From Cytobacillus pseudoceanisediminis (lineage in GTDB: Bacteria; Bacillota; Bacilli; Bacillales; Cytobacillaceae), in contig NZ_CP097349.1 of the NCBI RefSeq assembly GCF_023516215.1, positions 3,224,001 through 3,288,000 on the forward strand: 64,000 nucleotides of DNA, in the 5' to 3' direction. Both the position numbers and the translations under genes were made by a program. The notes under the pieces were generated by a model. It did no database searches. It worked only from the letters and a program-made list of their open reading frames with translations, and had not been told where the DNA came from. Positions 36,190 through 44,584 of the stretch are shown here, one piece after another. Numbering within the stretch: position 1 is the first letter of the stretch; each line of letters starts with the position of its first letter.

Positions 36190-36633
36190 TTAATGGATTA
36201 AAGCTGCTCTCAAATCACTAATGCCATGTTCCAAATAGCCCTTAAGGCAAGTCAGCATGTAGATCCAGCCTTCTTTTTGCCCCAGCATTTTGCTTACGGC
36301 TTCAGGGTCATTTTCGTCAAGACCGGATTCGTTCACCTCAATGATGGTACTCAAATGATTCGTCTCATTCAGTGTAATGGCAACAACTGTTTCTTCATTC
36401 GTTTCTCCGCCCCATGAAAACACGATTTTCTTATTTTCCTCAAAATCTAATACATTTAAAATGCCTTCTGCGCCATATTCATCATATTTCACAGTAATGG
36501 ACTTGCCTTGTGCCCATCTTTCGGAACTCGATGAGAACCAGAAATGACCGATTTTAACTGGGTCAACGATGGCATCAAACACCTCGCTGGCTGGCTTATT
36601 TATTTTTAATTTCGCAGTTATTTGAGTATCCAC
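36190..36633 (-). CDS. SRPBCC/AHSA1 domain protein
   Basis: A 147-residue protein of the activator-of-Hsp90 homologue (AHSA1) group of the SRPBCC fold. It opens with ITAKLKINKPASEVFDAIVD and has FWFSSSSERWAQGKSITVKY, a conserved W near the middle (IVFSWGGETNEETV), and the C-terminal helix GWIYMLTCLKGYLEHG. It probably binds a small hydrophobic ligand. GTG 36633 has only a weak GTGAG site. It stands alone, convergent to the terminator of the small gene. Confidence 0.82.
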   Translation of the reverse strand: MDTQITAKLKINKPASEVFDAIVDPVKIGHFWFSSSSERWAQGKSITVKYDEYGAEGILNVLDFEENKKIVFSWGGETNEETVVAITLNETNHLSTIIEVNESGLDENDPEAVSKMLGQKEGWIYMLTCLKGYLEHGISDLRAALIH

Positions 36634-36722
36634 AATAAATCAACTCACTTTCAGGTAATTAATATTCTTTTATTATATCCTGAACTCTTTTATTTTTGTG
36701 GAATGAGTATGTTAATTAGCTG

Positions 36723-37910
36723 CTATACTGCTTTCACCACTTTGGATGCCTTCTCTGCAGGCTTTTTCCAGAGCAGGGTCAGCCCAATCCCCAATGCCAT
36801 TATGACCGTCGCAAAATAGTATGGGTAGTTAATATCGATATCAAACAGCATCCCTCCTATAATAGGTCCGCTGATATTCGCCAGACTTGTAAACATCGAG
36901 TTCATGCCGCCCACGAAGCCTTGTTCATTGCCGGCGATATTGGAAAGATAGGAAGTGACAGCCGGACGGAATAAGTCGAATCCTACAAACACAATGAATG
37001 TTACAAGTAAAATCGCGAAGTAGGAATGCACTACAGTCATTAAAAACACAAGCAGTCCGGATAGTATTAGGCTGTAGCGGATCAGTTTGATTTCTCCCCA
37101 AATACGGGTCAGGCGGTCAAACAGCAGAATTTGCGATACAGCTCCGAAAATGGCTCCGCCTGTAATCACAATGGCGATATCTGATGGTTTGAAAGCAAAC
37201 TTGTGATCCACAAATAAGCTAAAGAATGACTCAAACGCAGCCAGCCCAAATGAGGCAATGAAAATCAGAATAAAGGCCAGGAAATATTTTGGCTCCATTA
37301 CGCGTCTGAAGCCGCTTCTGCCCTCTGCAGCCCCTTCTTGATTTTCTTCTTCACTTCGTTCAGGCTCAGATAATAAAATCATCGAAAGCGCAGCTGCCAG
37401 TGCACCCATTGCTCCTGCAAAGAAGAATGGCACACGCGTTCCAAATTCCGCTAAAAATCCGCCGATGCCGGGACCGATAATAAATCCCGTACTAATGGCC
37501 GCTGACATATACCCGAGTGCCTTTGGACGGGTATCCGTCGTCGTGATATCCGCGATAAAGGCTGTCACGGCCGGCATAATAAAGGCCGCACTAATTCCGC
37601 CCAAGATCCGGGAAACGAATAGCACCTCGATCTCTTGGCCGATCCCGAATAAAAACTCCGATAAACCGAAAATAAATAGGCCCGTGACAATCATGATTTT
37701 CCTGCCCCATTTATCGGCTGCTCTCCCTGCAAACGGGGAAACAATAAGCTGAGCCAATGCAAATGCGGCTGTTAAATACCCGATCGTTGTGCCCGTTATG
37801 CCCAATTCATTCATCAATGTAGGCAGAACAGGAATGACCAGGCCAATTCCCAGAAAGGCTATGAATAAATTCGTCAATAATAAACCTAAAGTGATTTTTT
37901 GTGTCTTCAT
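36723..37910 (-). CDS. MFS multidrug efflux transporter (Bmr/NorA-like)
   Basis: A 395-residue, 12-helix major facilitator of the DHA1 drug:proton antiporter group. Helix 1 region NLFIAFLGIGLVIPVLPTLM, motif A FAGRAADKWGRKIMIV, and motif C of antiporters in GYMSAAISTGFIIGPGIGG are present. The resemblance to Bmr, Blt and NorA of Gram-positive bacteria is strong. It faces a MerR regulator with a GyrI-like ligand domain across a MerR-type promoter, the same layout as blt-bltR. It should export cationic drugs or dyes when induced by such compounds. Confidence 0.9.
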   Translation of the reverse strand: MKTQKITLGLLLTNLFIAFLGIGLVIPVLPTLMNELGITGTTIGYLTAAFALAQLIVSPFAGRAADKWGRKIMIVTGLFIFGLSEFLFGIGQEIEVLFVSRILGGISAAFIMPAVTAFIADITTTDTRPKALGYMSAAISTGFIIGPGIGGFLAEFGTRVPFFFAGAMGALAAALSMILLSEPERSEEENQEGAAEGRSGFRRVMEPKYFLAFILIFIASFGLAAFESFFSLFVDHKFAFKPSDIAIVITGGAIFGAVSQILLFDRLTRIWGEIKLIRYSLILSGLLVFLMTVVHSYFAILLVTFIVFVGFDLFRPAVTSYLSNIAGNEQGFVGGMNSMFTSLANISGPIIGGMLFDIDINYPYYFATVIMALGIGLTLLWKKPAEKASKVVKAV

Positions 37911-37961
37911 CTATATCATGCTCCTTACAAAACAGTCAAACTTGATTTATTTATACGTTTT

Positions 37962-37992
37962 ATCCTAGTGTATATAGTAACTATATAGTCAA
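37962..37992 (-). promoter_or_regulatory. MerR-activated promoter of the efflux gene
   Basis: Leftward TTGACT (37992-37987), an unusually long 19-bp spacer, then TAGGAT (37967-37962). A perfect dyad TATATAGT-A-ACTATATA (37971-37987) fills the spacer. A 19-bp spacer with a central dyad is the hallmark of promoters that BmrR-type MerR proteins activate by twisting the DNA. Confidence 0.85.
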
Positions 37993-38009
37993 GGGCGGTG
38001 ATGTAAAAA

Positions 38010-38837
38010 ATGAGTAAAAAAGATGGCAAATATTTAACGACTGGCGAATTCGCAAAGCTTTGCAAGGTTAACAAGCAGACAATCTTTTATTACGATCAAA
38101 TCGGGATTTTGTCCCCTGTAAAGAAAAGTGAAAAAGGCTATCGCTATTATTCCATTCATCAATTAGAGTTATTTTTTGTGATTGATTTATTAAAGGATCT
38201 TGGCATGTCGCTTAACGATATTCAGCAGTATATGCAAAACAAATCGCCCGAAAGCTTTTTATCCATCATGTACCGGAAAAAAGAAGAGATTATAAAAAAA
38301 CGGCAGGAGATCGAAATGAAGGAGAAAATGATCGAGGCCAAAATCGGATTAATGGAAGAAGCTTCCAAGCTTGATTTTAATCGAATTGCGCTTCAGCCAT
38401 TGCCGGAAGCAACCCTCTATCTAAGCAGGAACATCCAAAATATATCTGATGAAGAATTTGGGGAGGTCATCTCGGATTTCATTAATGAATTGCAGATCTC
38501 ACAGCTTGATTCAGGGTATCCGATTGGAACTATAACGAAGCGGGAACAGGTGCTGAAAGGGGAATTCTCCAATTACAGTTACTTGTATATCGAGCAGCCA
38601 AATCCAAAGGAAGGACATCCGTATTTTCGGGCTGTAAAAGGTGATTTTCTCATCGGCTATCATGTTGGGAGCGAAAAAACCATCAGCCATACATATAAGC
38701 GGTTTTTCTCAGAGATGGAGCGGCTGCATTTAACCTTAGGGGAGCATGTTTTTGAAGAGTACATTTATGATACCGTTGTACAGAATAATAAGGAGCAGTT
38801 TGTCACTAAAATTATGATGCAGGTTATCAGGGGATAG
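38010..38837 (+). CDS. MerR family multidrug-responsive activator (BmrR/BltR-like)
   Basis: A 275-residue regulator with an N-terminal MerR DNA-binding domain (YLTTGEFAKLCKVNKQTIFY, YRYYSIHQLELFFVIDLLKD). A long dimerisation helix follows (KKRQEIEMKEKMIEAKIGLM), then a C-terminal GyrI-like effector domain (about residues 125-275) with EEYIYDTVVQNNKEQFVTKI near the end. This arrangement binds drugs with the C-terminal domain and activates an efflux promoter. It is divergent from the Bmr-like MFS gene, and the shared region carries the expected 19-bp spacer and dyad. Confidence 0.9.
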   Translation: MSKKDGKYLTTGEFAKLCKVNKQTIFYYDQIGILSPVKKSEKGYRYYSIHQLELFFVIDLLKDLGMSLNDIQQYMQNKSPESFLSIMYRKKEEIIKKRQEIEMKEKMIEAKIGLMEEASKLDFNRIALQPLPEATLYLSRNIQNISDEEFGEVISDFINELQISQLDSGYPIGTITKREQVLKGEFSNYSYLYIEQPNPKEGHPYFRAVKGDFLIGYHVGSEKTISHTYKRFFSEMERLHLTLGEHVFEEYIYDTVVQNNKEQFVTKIMMQVIRG

Positions 38838-38958
38838 GATTTCCGTCCATCTTTATCAAAGGTGTTAGGAAAATTCACAATAATATGATACACTTTGTTT
38901 ACCATTTGATTTACTGTGTACATGTGCCCTGCTCATTCGTGAGCGGGGTTCCTTATTA

Positions 38959-39003
38959 GAAAAGCGTAACGCCTTGTCCACCAGCTGGAGCTAGACAGTT
39001 ATC
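38959..39003. repeat. Dispersed Bacillus-type intergenic element (copy 2)
   Basis: The stretch agaaaagcgtaacgccttg, followed by tccaccagctggagctagac, resembles the repeat noted at 15553 and others I recall from Bacillaceae genomes. It is not part of a gene. Confidence 0.5.
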
Positions 39004-39040
39004 AACGTTCAAAATTAATACTTCCTTATTTTCACATACA

Positions 39041-39066
39041 AAAAAACAGGCCCATAAAGAGCCTGC
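39041..39066 (-). terminator. Terminator of cold-shock gene
   Basis: CAGGCTC and GGGCCTG pair around a TTTAT loop on the minus strand and are followed by TTTTTTTG, 19 bp beyond the csp stop. Confidence 0.75.
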
Positions 39067-39084
39067 CCTGAGTTTTGGTTTTAA

Positions 39085-39285
39085 TTAAGCTTTACGCACG
39101 TTAGCTGCTTGAGCTCCACGCTGACCTTGCTCAACATCGAAAGTCACTTCTTGACCTTCTTCTAAAGATTTATAACCTTCGCCTTGGATAGCTGAGAAAT
39201 GAACGAATACGTCTTCTCCACCTTCGCGTTCGATGAATCCGAAGCCTTTTTCACTGTTAAACCATTTTACTTTACCATTTTCCAT
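39085..39285 (-). CDS. Cold-shock protein (CspA/CspB family)
   Basis: A 66-residue OB-fold RNA chaperone. It contains RNP1 KGFGFIER and RNP2 VFVHFSAI, opening [17 protein letters not shown]. It melts secondary structure in mRNA in the cold. ATG 39285 has AAGGAGGCA and gives the standard family start; the longer in-frame start at 39351 lies in the leader. A promoter about 120 bp upstream predicts the long 5' leader usual for cold-shock genes. Which of the CspB, CspC or CspD paralogues it equals is not decidable by eye. Confidence 0.97.
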   Translation of the reverse strand: MENGKVKWFNSEKGFGFIEREGGEDVFVHFSAIQGEGYKSLEEGQEVTFDVEQGQRGAQAANVRKA

Positions 39286-39406
39286 TTTTGTTGCCTCCTT
39301 GTGCGTATAAACACACATTGTGTTACTATCCTTGCTCTCAGTGATCATCAAGACGTAAAGTTTTACTCAAACTATCCTTTACACCGAACAAAAATAATTC
39401 TTATTT

Positions 39407-39435
39407 AGTTTAACACTTTTCTGAATTATATGCAA
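39407..39435 (-). promoter_or_regulatory. Promoter of cold-shock gene
   Basis: Leftward TTGCAT (39435-39430), 17-bp spacer, TAAACT (39412-39407). Transcription from about 39400 would make a leader of about 115 nt before the csp ATG, as is usual for cold-shock mRNAs. Confidence 0.65.
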
Positions 39436-39499
39436 GAAAACACAAAAAGGAAAACATTATTTCTCCATGCGGGCATGCAAAAGCTTCGAAATTAACCAT

Positions 39500-39526
39500 A
39501 AAAAAGACTGCTATTTCATAGCAGTC
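39500..39526 (-). terminator. Terminator overlapping stop of the 50-residue gene
   Basis: Perfect 9-bp stem GACTGCTAT / ATAGCAGTC with a 3-base loop, then TTTTTT on the minus strand. The last codons of the gene form the upstream arm. Confidence 0.85.
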
Positions 39527-39663
39527 ATGGATAGTGCCTTAAGAAGTAATAGAATATCCTGATGAATGCTGTTGCGTACTTGATCATCGCTACAGTTCTC
39601 AAAATCAGCCTGTAAACGTCCAAGTTCTCTAATGAATAGTAAGTTTTCTTCCTTACTAAGCAT
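39511..39663 (-). CDS. Small protein of 50 residues
   Basis: The frame begins at ATG with AAGGAGCGA at good spacing and ends in its own terminator. The product, beginning MLSKEENLLFIRELGRLQAD, is acidic and helical (FENCSDDQVRNSIHQDILLL) with a possible leucine-rich helix at the end. No family is recognised. The length and charge recall small two-helix regulators, but the Spo0E signature is not present. Confidence 0.6.
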   Translation of the reverse strand: MLSKEENLLFIRELGRLQADFENCSDDQVRNSIHQDILLLLKALSMTAMK

Positions 39664-39858
39664 AGTGTATTCGCTCCTTTTTACATAGGGAAAAACACTA
39701 TGTCGTTTCAGGGTAACACTATTGCATTTGATTTACAATCAATCAACAGGGCTCTTAATAAGCAGAGTTTCTCCTTTCGCTGGTGAACCCTTTCAATATC
39801 AAAGTATGATAAACTAAATTTGCAGGCATAAAATGACAAAATTCAATGGGGTGCAAAT

Positions 39859-40392
39859 TTGGAAAGTTTACATTTAAAAGAAGTCCATGAAATTCAAGAC
39901 CTTACTAAGGGACATGTATTATATTTTTTCAAGAATCCGGACCACTATATTTCAAATGTCATTGAATTTGTTCTTTCGGGCTTAGAACGAAATGAATACT
40001 GCATCATTATAGAAAATGACCGAATGACTCCATTGATTAAGAAAAGTCTCACAGAGAAATTGAATAATAACTGTCTGAAAAAAGTAATGTTCGTCAATAA
40101 TTATGACTTCTATTATGCCAAGGGGGACTTTAGAGTTAATTCTATTTTCGATTATCTTCCGAACTTAATTGAAGGTTATTCAGAACAGGATTTAGCTGTC
40201 AGAAGCTGGGCTCATGTCGAATGGCGTGAAGAACCGGAAGTCTGTAAAAAATTATCGGTATCTGAAAAAGAAGCGGATCTAATCGTTGCCAAAACAAAAC
40301 TTCTATCCGTTTGTGCCTACGATTCAGAAAGGGTTAGTAATGAATTAAAAGAAAGTCTCCTATCTTGCCACAATTTTCTTGTAAATGAATGA
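39859..40392 (+). CDS. MEDS domain protein
   Basis: A 177-residue protein composed of one MEDS (DcmR-type sensory) domain. The usual opening HVLYFFKNPDHYISNVIEFV has a GLERNEYCIIIEND continuation, and the hallmark region is AVRSWAHVEWREEPEVCKKL. In Bacillus, MEDS proteins are often linked to anti-sigma or c-di-nucleotide signalling. Here no kinase or regulator is fused and no partner lies beside it. TTG 39859 is the start, with TGGGGTG 6 bases upstream. A strong terminator follows the stop. Confidence 0.8.
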   Translation: MESLHLKEVHEIQDLTKGHVLYFFKNPDHYISNVIEFVLSGLERNEYCIIIENDRMTPLIKKSLTEKLNNNCLKKVMFVNNYDFYYAKGDFRVNSIFDYLPNLIEGYSEQDLAVRSWAHVEWREEPEVCKKLSVSEKEADLIVAKTKLLSVCAYDSERVSNELKESLLSCHNFLVNE

Positions 40393-40394
40393 TA

Positions 40395-40429
40395 AAATTA
40401 GTCTCACCTTTAATAAGTGAGACTAATTT
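40395..40429. terminator. Terminator between MEDS gene and glycosylation cluster
   Basis: Perfect 13-bp stem AAATTAGTCTCAC / GTGAGACTAATTT with a 9-base loop. Confidence 0.88.
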
Positions 40430-40483
40430 AGCTCCCCTGTGAACCTTCTCCTAAGAACCTGCTCTACTGGCAGTTCACTTTCT

Positions 40484-40927
40484 CTATTTAGTAAAAACGA
40501 GGTATTTTTGTCCGATATAGTTAGTTAATGTGTAAATGCCAGCTCCTAAAAGAACCGCAAGCTCTTCAGGTGAAACATCATGCCTGAGAATCGTAACAGT
40601 CTGCATAAATTCTGCAGCCATGCCGCTTATGGAATAAGAAAGAATATAGCACAGAAACAAAATAAGAATGAAGCGCACCGCACTGCTTTGAAGGCTGTCC
40701 CTGCTCCTGAAGGTGAACGTTCTGTTAAGGAAATAACTGACCGCTGCCCCCATACTGTTCCCCAGAAATGTTGCAGTCCAATACGTCAGCCCCGCTAAAT
40801 CCAGCAGCATAAATATCATGGATAGCCCGACAATTGTATTGACTGTTCCCACAAGCAAAAATCGAATAAAGGTATTAGTTCGTTTCAGATAATGTTCCAA
40901 AATGAATGTCCGCGTGCTCATCATCAT
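40484..40927 (-). CDS. GtrA-like polyprenol-linked sugar flippase
   Basis: A 147-residue protein with four membrane helices in the GtrA/GtcA family, which moves undecaprenyl-phosphate-linked sugars across the membrane. The signature FIRFLLVGTVNTIVGLSMIF is at the first helix and SYFLNRTFTFRSRD follows the third. The last helix ends in NYIGQKYLVFTK, typical for the family. Three consecutive ATG codons start the frame and lie within the end of the glycosyltransferase gene, so translation is coupled. With that enzyme and the YkoS-like protein it forms a three-part glycosylation system. Confidence 0.9.
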   Translation of the reverse strand: MMMSTRTFILEHYLKRTNTFIRFLLVGTVNTIVGLSMIFMLLDLAGLTYWTATFLGNSMGAAVSYFLNRTFTFRSRDSLQSSAVRFILILFLCYILSYSISGMAAEFMQTVTILRHDVSPEELAVLLGAGIYTLTNYIGQKYLVFTK

Positions 40928-41910
40928 GGTCTCCGTCCGTAATCAAATGGCGGGAAATCGGCAGATTAAACGCATCTACTTCAATAGAGAATTTAGGTCT
41001 GCGTTTCGTTTCTTTATAGATCTTCCCTATATATTCCCCCACCAGGCCAATGGCTGTCAGCTGAAGTCCCCCAGCATCCAAATCGAGGTGATTAACGAGG
41101 TCCAGCCGGTTTCGGTTTCACCATAATAACGCAATCCAAGAAAGTAGAGGCCAAAAAGAAAGCTTATACAAAAAGAGCCGATGCCCAATGCCAATACCAT
41201 TCGAATCGGTGTAACGGAAAAAGAAGTAATGCCTTCAAAGGAAAAGGCCAGCATCTTTTTCAGCGGATACTTTGTTTCCCCGGCAAGACGCTCTTTGCGG
41301 TCATAATAAACATTGGCCGTTTTAAAGCCCAGCAAAGGCACAATTCCGCGCAAAAAAAGATTGGTTTCCTCATAGCGCTGCAGTTCTTCCAACGCACGCT
41401 TGCTCATCAGGCGGAAATCAGCATGATTATAGATAAGATCGACACCCATTTTCTTCATTATTTTATAAAATCCCTGTGCCGTGTTTCTTTTAAAAAACGT
41501 ATCACGGTCCCTCTTTTTCTTACTCCATAGACAATGTCATATCCTTCGCGGAATTTCAGGATAAACTCCCGGATCACGGTAATATCATCCTGAAGATCGG
41601 CATCGATGGACACCGTGCAATCCGAAGCCTTCCCTGCAGCTGTTAAGCCCGCAAGCAGAGCATTCTGATGTCCCGCATTTCTGGCAAGCTTCAGCCCTCG
41701 CACTCTGGGGTTATTCAGGCTCTGCTTATAAATGATCTGCCAGGTCCGGTCCCTGCTGCCATCATCTACAAACAAAATTTTGCTTTTATCAGAAACAAGT
41801 TCATCATCCAGCAATTCTTCAAGCAGCCCATTCAGCTGATTAATTGTATCCGGCAGTACCTCCTCTTCGTTATAGCAAGGAACTACGATGGTGAGTACTG
41901 GGTTGGTCAT
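40875..41910 (-). CDS. YkoT/CsbB-like glycosyltransferase family 2, two frameshifts
   Basis: About 345 residues after repair, of the DPM1/CsbB/YkoT type that charges undecaprenyl phosphate with a sugar. The GT-A domain starts LTIVVPCYNEEEVLPDTINQ, has the nucleotide-binding FVDDGSRDRTWQII and the DxD-like SIDADLQDD. Two C-terminal helices follow (SVTPIRMVLALGIGSFCISF, WTSLITSIWMLGGLQLTAIG) with the conserved GEYIGKIYKETKRRPKF. Frame breaks are at T5 41514-41518 and C5 41068-41072; one base each repairs them. ATG 41910 has GCAGGAGGA and lies 17 bp from the YkoS-like stop. The sugar is not determined; the nearby galU and galE suggest glucose or galactose. Confidence 0.85.
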
Positions 41911-41926
41911 TCTTAATTCCTCCTGC

Positions 41927-43646
41927 TTATATGGCTTTATAAAGGTAGATTTTCCACACAGAGCTTTTTGATTCAAAAACCTTCTCCAGCCGAAGCAGAT
42001 TCTCTTCCGCATTATCGATCGGTACAGATGAAAAAAGATAGGAACCGCCCATGGCCTTAAAGGCTTCTGTATTTAACTCAAGATTCTTCAGCCTTTTTTC
42101 GTCCGCTTTTTAAACATATAATGCTTGCCAAGCTCGTCCGTGAAGAGATAGCATCTTCCGCCCCATTCATCAAAATAAATTCGGAGTGTTTTATTTTTTC
42201 AGCTCTTTCTCAATGATTTTCCTAAACTGATATTTGTATGTTAAGGGGTAGAAATTATTATACGAATCCAGCGTGTAAAAGCCATTATACTGGGCAATGG
42301 CCGGATGAAGCCCAATGCTTGCCACCCGGTAATCCTCCTGCGGAAGCCCAATGTATTCTTTAATAGCCGAGAATTGTTCTTCTGCGTAAAATTGCCTGAC
42401 CGTTGGCTTATCCTGAAAAAGAATTTCCTCGTTGAAAAAGGAAACGGTCATGATCTGTGCAAGCACAAAAACCGGAACAAGGCGCCTCCAGAACGGTCCA
42501 TGAGACCAAATGATTTTCAGGGTCAGCGCGAAAAGCAAATAGATAACCAGCGGCCTCAAAAAGTGATACCTGGCAAAGTTGAAGGTATCAAGAACATGAA
42601 AACGCTCTGTCAGAGGCAGCCAGCCTTTATAAAACCAGAAGGCATACCATGCTGATAGGGCAAAGTTAAGAAGAAACAGGAACAAAAACACCTTGTCCTT
42701 CTTCCCCTTTTTCTGCCTTAGCGTCATAAAAAGAGCTACAAACATCAGCGGAAGAATGACCAGAGTATGCATCGAGGCAGCATGGTGGTGCCCCAAAGCA
42801 AAGTTCTTGAATGTCAGCCTGACGCAATGCCAGAAAGTGAGCCTCGCATGGAAGTACTCATCCCGGCTGTTTGGCTCATCGTCAAAAAGAAAGGAATAAA
42901 CCAGCCTGTATTCCACGATGAAAAAAATTCCGGTCATATAAACAATCGATAAAAGAAATGGCCAATTCCATGCTTTTTTCCTGATGACGTCCGTCAGCCA
43001 GAAGATCCCCATCGCGCTCAAAAAAAGAAAAACCCAAGGACAATGCTCGCATAAAAAGGCAATAGGGTTAATACAAGGACATTTTTCCACGACCTTTCCC
43101 CCTGCCTGATATTTAAGAAGGCCCACAGAGCAAGCGGCATCCCAAGCGTGCTCAGCATACCGGAGGGCCAGAATGGCGTGAAGGCAAAAGCAAGGGCTGT
43201 CCCAATCGTAATGGGCGCCCACTTTTCTTCTTTAAGAAAGTGCTTTTTCAAAAGCAAATACATACCGATAAAAGCAAACACCCTTGTGATCGTCTGGCTG
43301 AGTGCATAAGCAATCATCGGCGGAAAAAGGGCATACAGCCAAACAATTAATGTAAATTCCGAGCCAAACGCATTGCGGGACAAATTTCCGTTCATAACTT
43401 GTGGAATGACAGCGTCAATCGGTCCTCTCAGCTGTCCGCTTTCAGCAAGGACTTTATACCATGCCAGATTGCTGTCAAGATTATCATGAACGCGGATATG
43501 CGCGTCTTCACCTAATATGTATAGGGGGATACAAACAGGACCAGGGCAATCATGGCCAGAATAAGGAGATTTTTCTCGGCTTTATTTTTTTCAAAAGCAA
43601 TCTCTACACCTCTGGGTTCAAGATTATTTACAATTTTAGGGTTCAC
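41927..43646 (-). CDS. YkoS/YfhO-like polytopic membrane glycosyltransferase, four frameshifts
   Basis: A polytopic membrane protein of about 570 residues once repaired, similar to Bacillus YkoS (DUF6044) and analogous to YfhO. Proteins of this kind accept sugar from the lipid carrier and place it on lipoteichoic or wall teichoic acid outside the cell. Readable parts are NLLILAMIALVLFVSPLYIL, VHDNLDSNLAWYKVLAESGQ, TLLPFYASIVLGFFFLSAMG, FARYHFLRPLVIYLLFALTL and the C-terminal LRLEKVFESKSSVWKIYLYK. Single missing bases are inferred at G5 43524-43528, A7 43020-43026, T6 42194-42199 and T5 42107-42111. The GTG at 43646 is the best in-frame start but lacks a good ribosome site. Confidence 0.75.
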
Positions 43647-43723
43647 GAACAGGGGCAAAATATTCAGGAAGGGATAATACAACCCTCCACCTACATAAAA
43701 ATAGAGTGGAAAGGGGGATTTTT

Positions 43724-44584
43724 ATGATTAAAAAAGCGGTCATTCCCGCCGCAGGCCTCGGAACCCGTTTCCTGCCTGCCACAAAGGCACAGCCAAAGGA
43801 AATGCTCCCTATTGTCGATAAGCCCGCCATTCAATATATTGTGGAGGAAGCTATTGCTTCAGGAATTGAGGATATTATCATCATAACGGGGAGAAACAAA
43901 CGGGCCATTGAAGACCATTTTGATAAATCGGTTGAAATGGAGCTGCTCCTACAGAAAAGCGGAAAGCTTGAAATGCTTGAGGAAGTGCGCCAAATAACCA
44001 ATCTGGCTGATATCCATTATGTCAGGCAAAAGGAGCCGCTCGGATTGGGGCATGCCATTTTATGCGCGAGAAAGTTCATTGGCAGGGAGCCGTTTGCCGT
44101 CCTCCTTGGCGATGATATTATTGATGGGGAACCTCCTGCCATGCTGCAAATGATTGAGCAGTATAACCAAACGGGGGCAAGCATCCTCGGATGCAGTGAG
44201 GTCCCCCTGTCTGAAGTCAATAAGTATGGAATTGTCGGCTATTCAGAACAGAGGGGCCCATTATATAAAGTGGATAGCCTCGTTGAAAAACCTCCTGCTG
44301 AAAAGGCACCTTCTGCGCATGCAATTATTGGCCGGTATATATTAACACCCGCAATTTTTGACATGCTTGAAAACGGAAGCCCGGACAGCAAAGGCGAGCT
44401 GCAGCTGACAGATGCCCTCGATGCTTTGCTTCGCCGGGAAAGAATTTATTCGTATCTAATCCAGGGAAAGCGTTATGATATTGGAGATAAATTCGGCTTT
44501 CTTAAAGCTTCGATTGATTATGCCCTGCAAAGACCTGAACTGAAGGAAAAGCTTTCACTATACTTAAGGCAAGCTCGCTTATGA
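43724..44584 (+). CDS. galU: UTP-glucose-1-phosphate uridylyltransferase
   Basis: A 286-residue nucleotidyltransferase that makes UDP-glucose from UTP and glucose-1-phosphate. The nucleotide-binding loop is PAAGLGTRFLPATKAQPKEM near the start, with the RQKEPLGLGHAIL region and the metal-binding FAVLLGDDIID. EKPPAEKAPSAHAIIGRYIL and the catalytic-site GELQLTDALDAL complete the family pattern. Bacillus has several paralogues (GtaB, YngB, YtdA), so the symbol is generic. ATG 43724 has AAGGGGG. It is divergent from the YkoS-like gene and its last codons overlap the end of convergent galE by 6 bp. Confidence 0.95.
   Translation: MIKKAVIPAAGLGTRFLPATKAQPKEMLPIVDKPAIQYIVEEAIASGIEDIIIITGRNKRAIEDHFDKSVEMELLLQKSGKLEMLEEVRQITNLADIHYVRQKEPLGLGHAILCARKFIGREPFAVLLGDDIIDGEPPAMLQMIEQYNQTGASILGCSEVPLSEVNKYGIVGYSEQRGPLYKVDSLVEKPPAEKAPSAHAIIGRYILTPAIFDMLENGSPDSKGELQLTDALDALLRRERIYSYLIQGKRYDIGDKFGFLKASIDYALQRPELKEKLSLYLRQARL

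Noticed and set aside
39511..39663. Spo0E family for the 50-residue protein
   Set aside because: The S-Q-x-L-D core of the family is absent, unlike in the gene at 51283.
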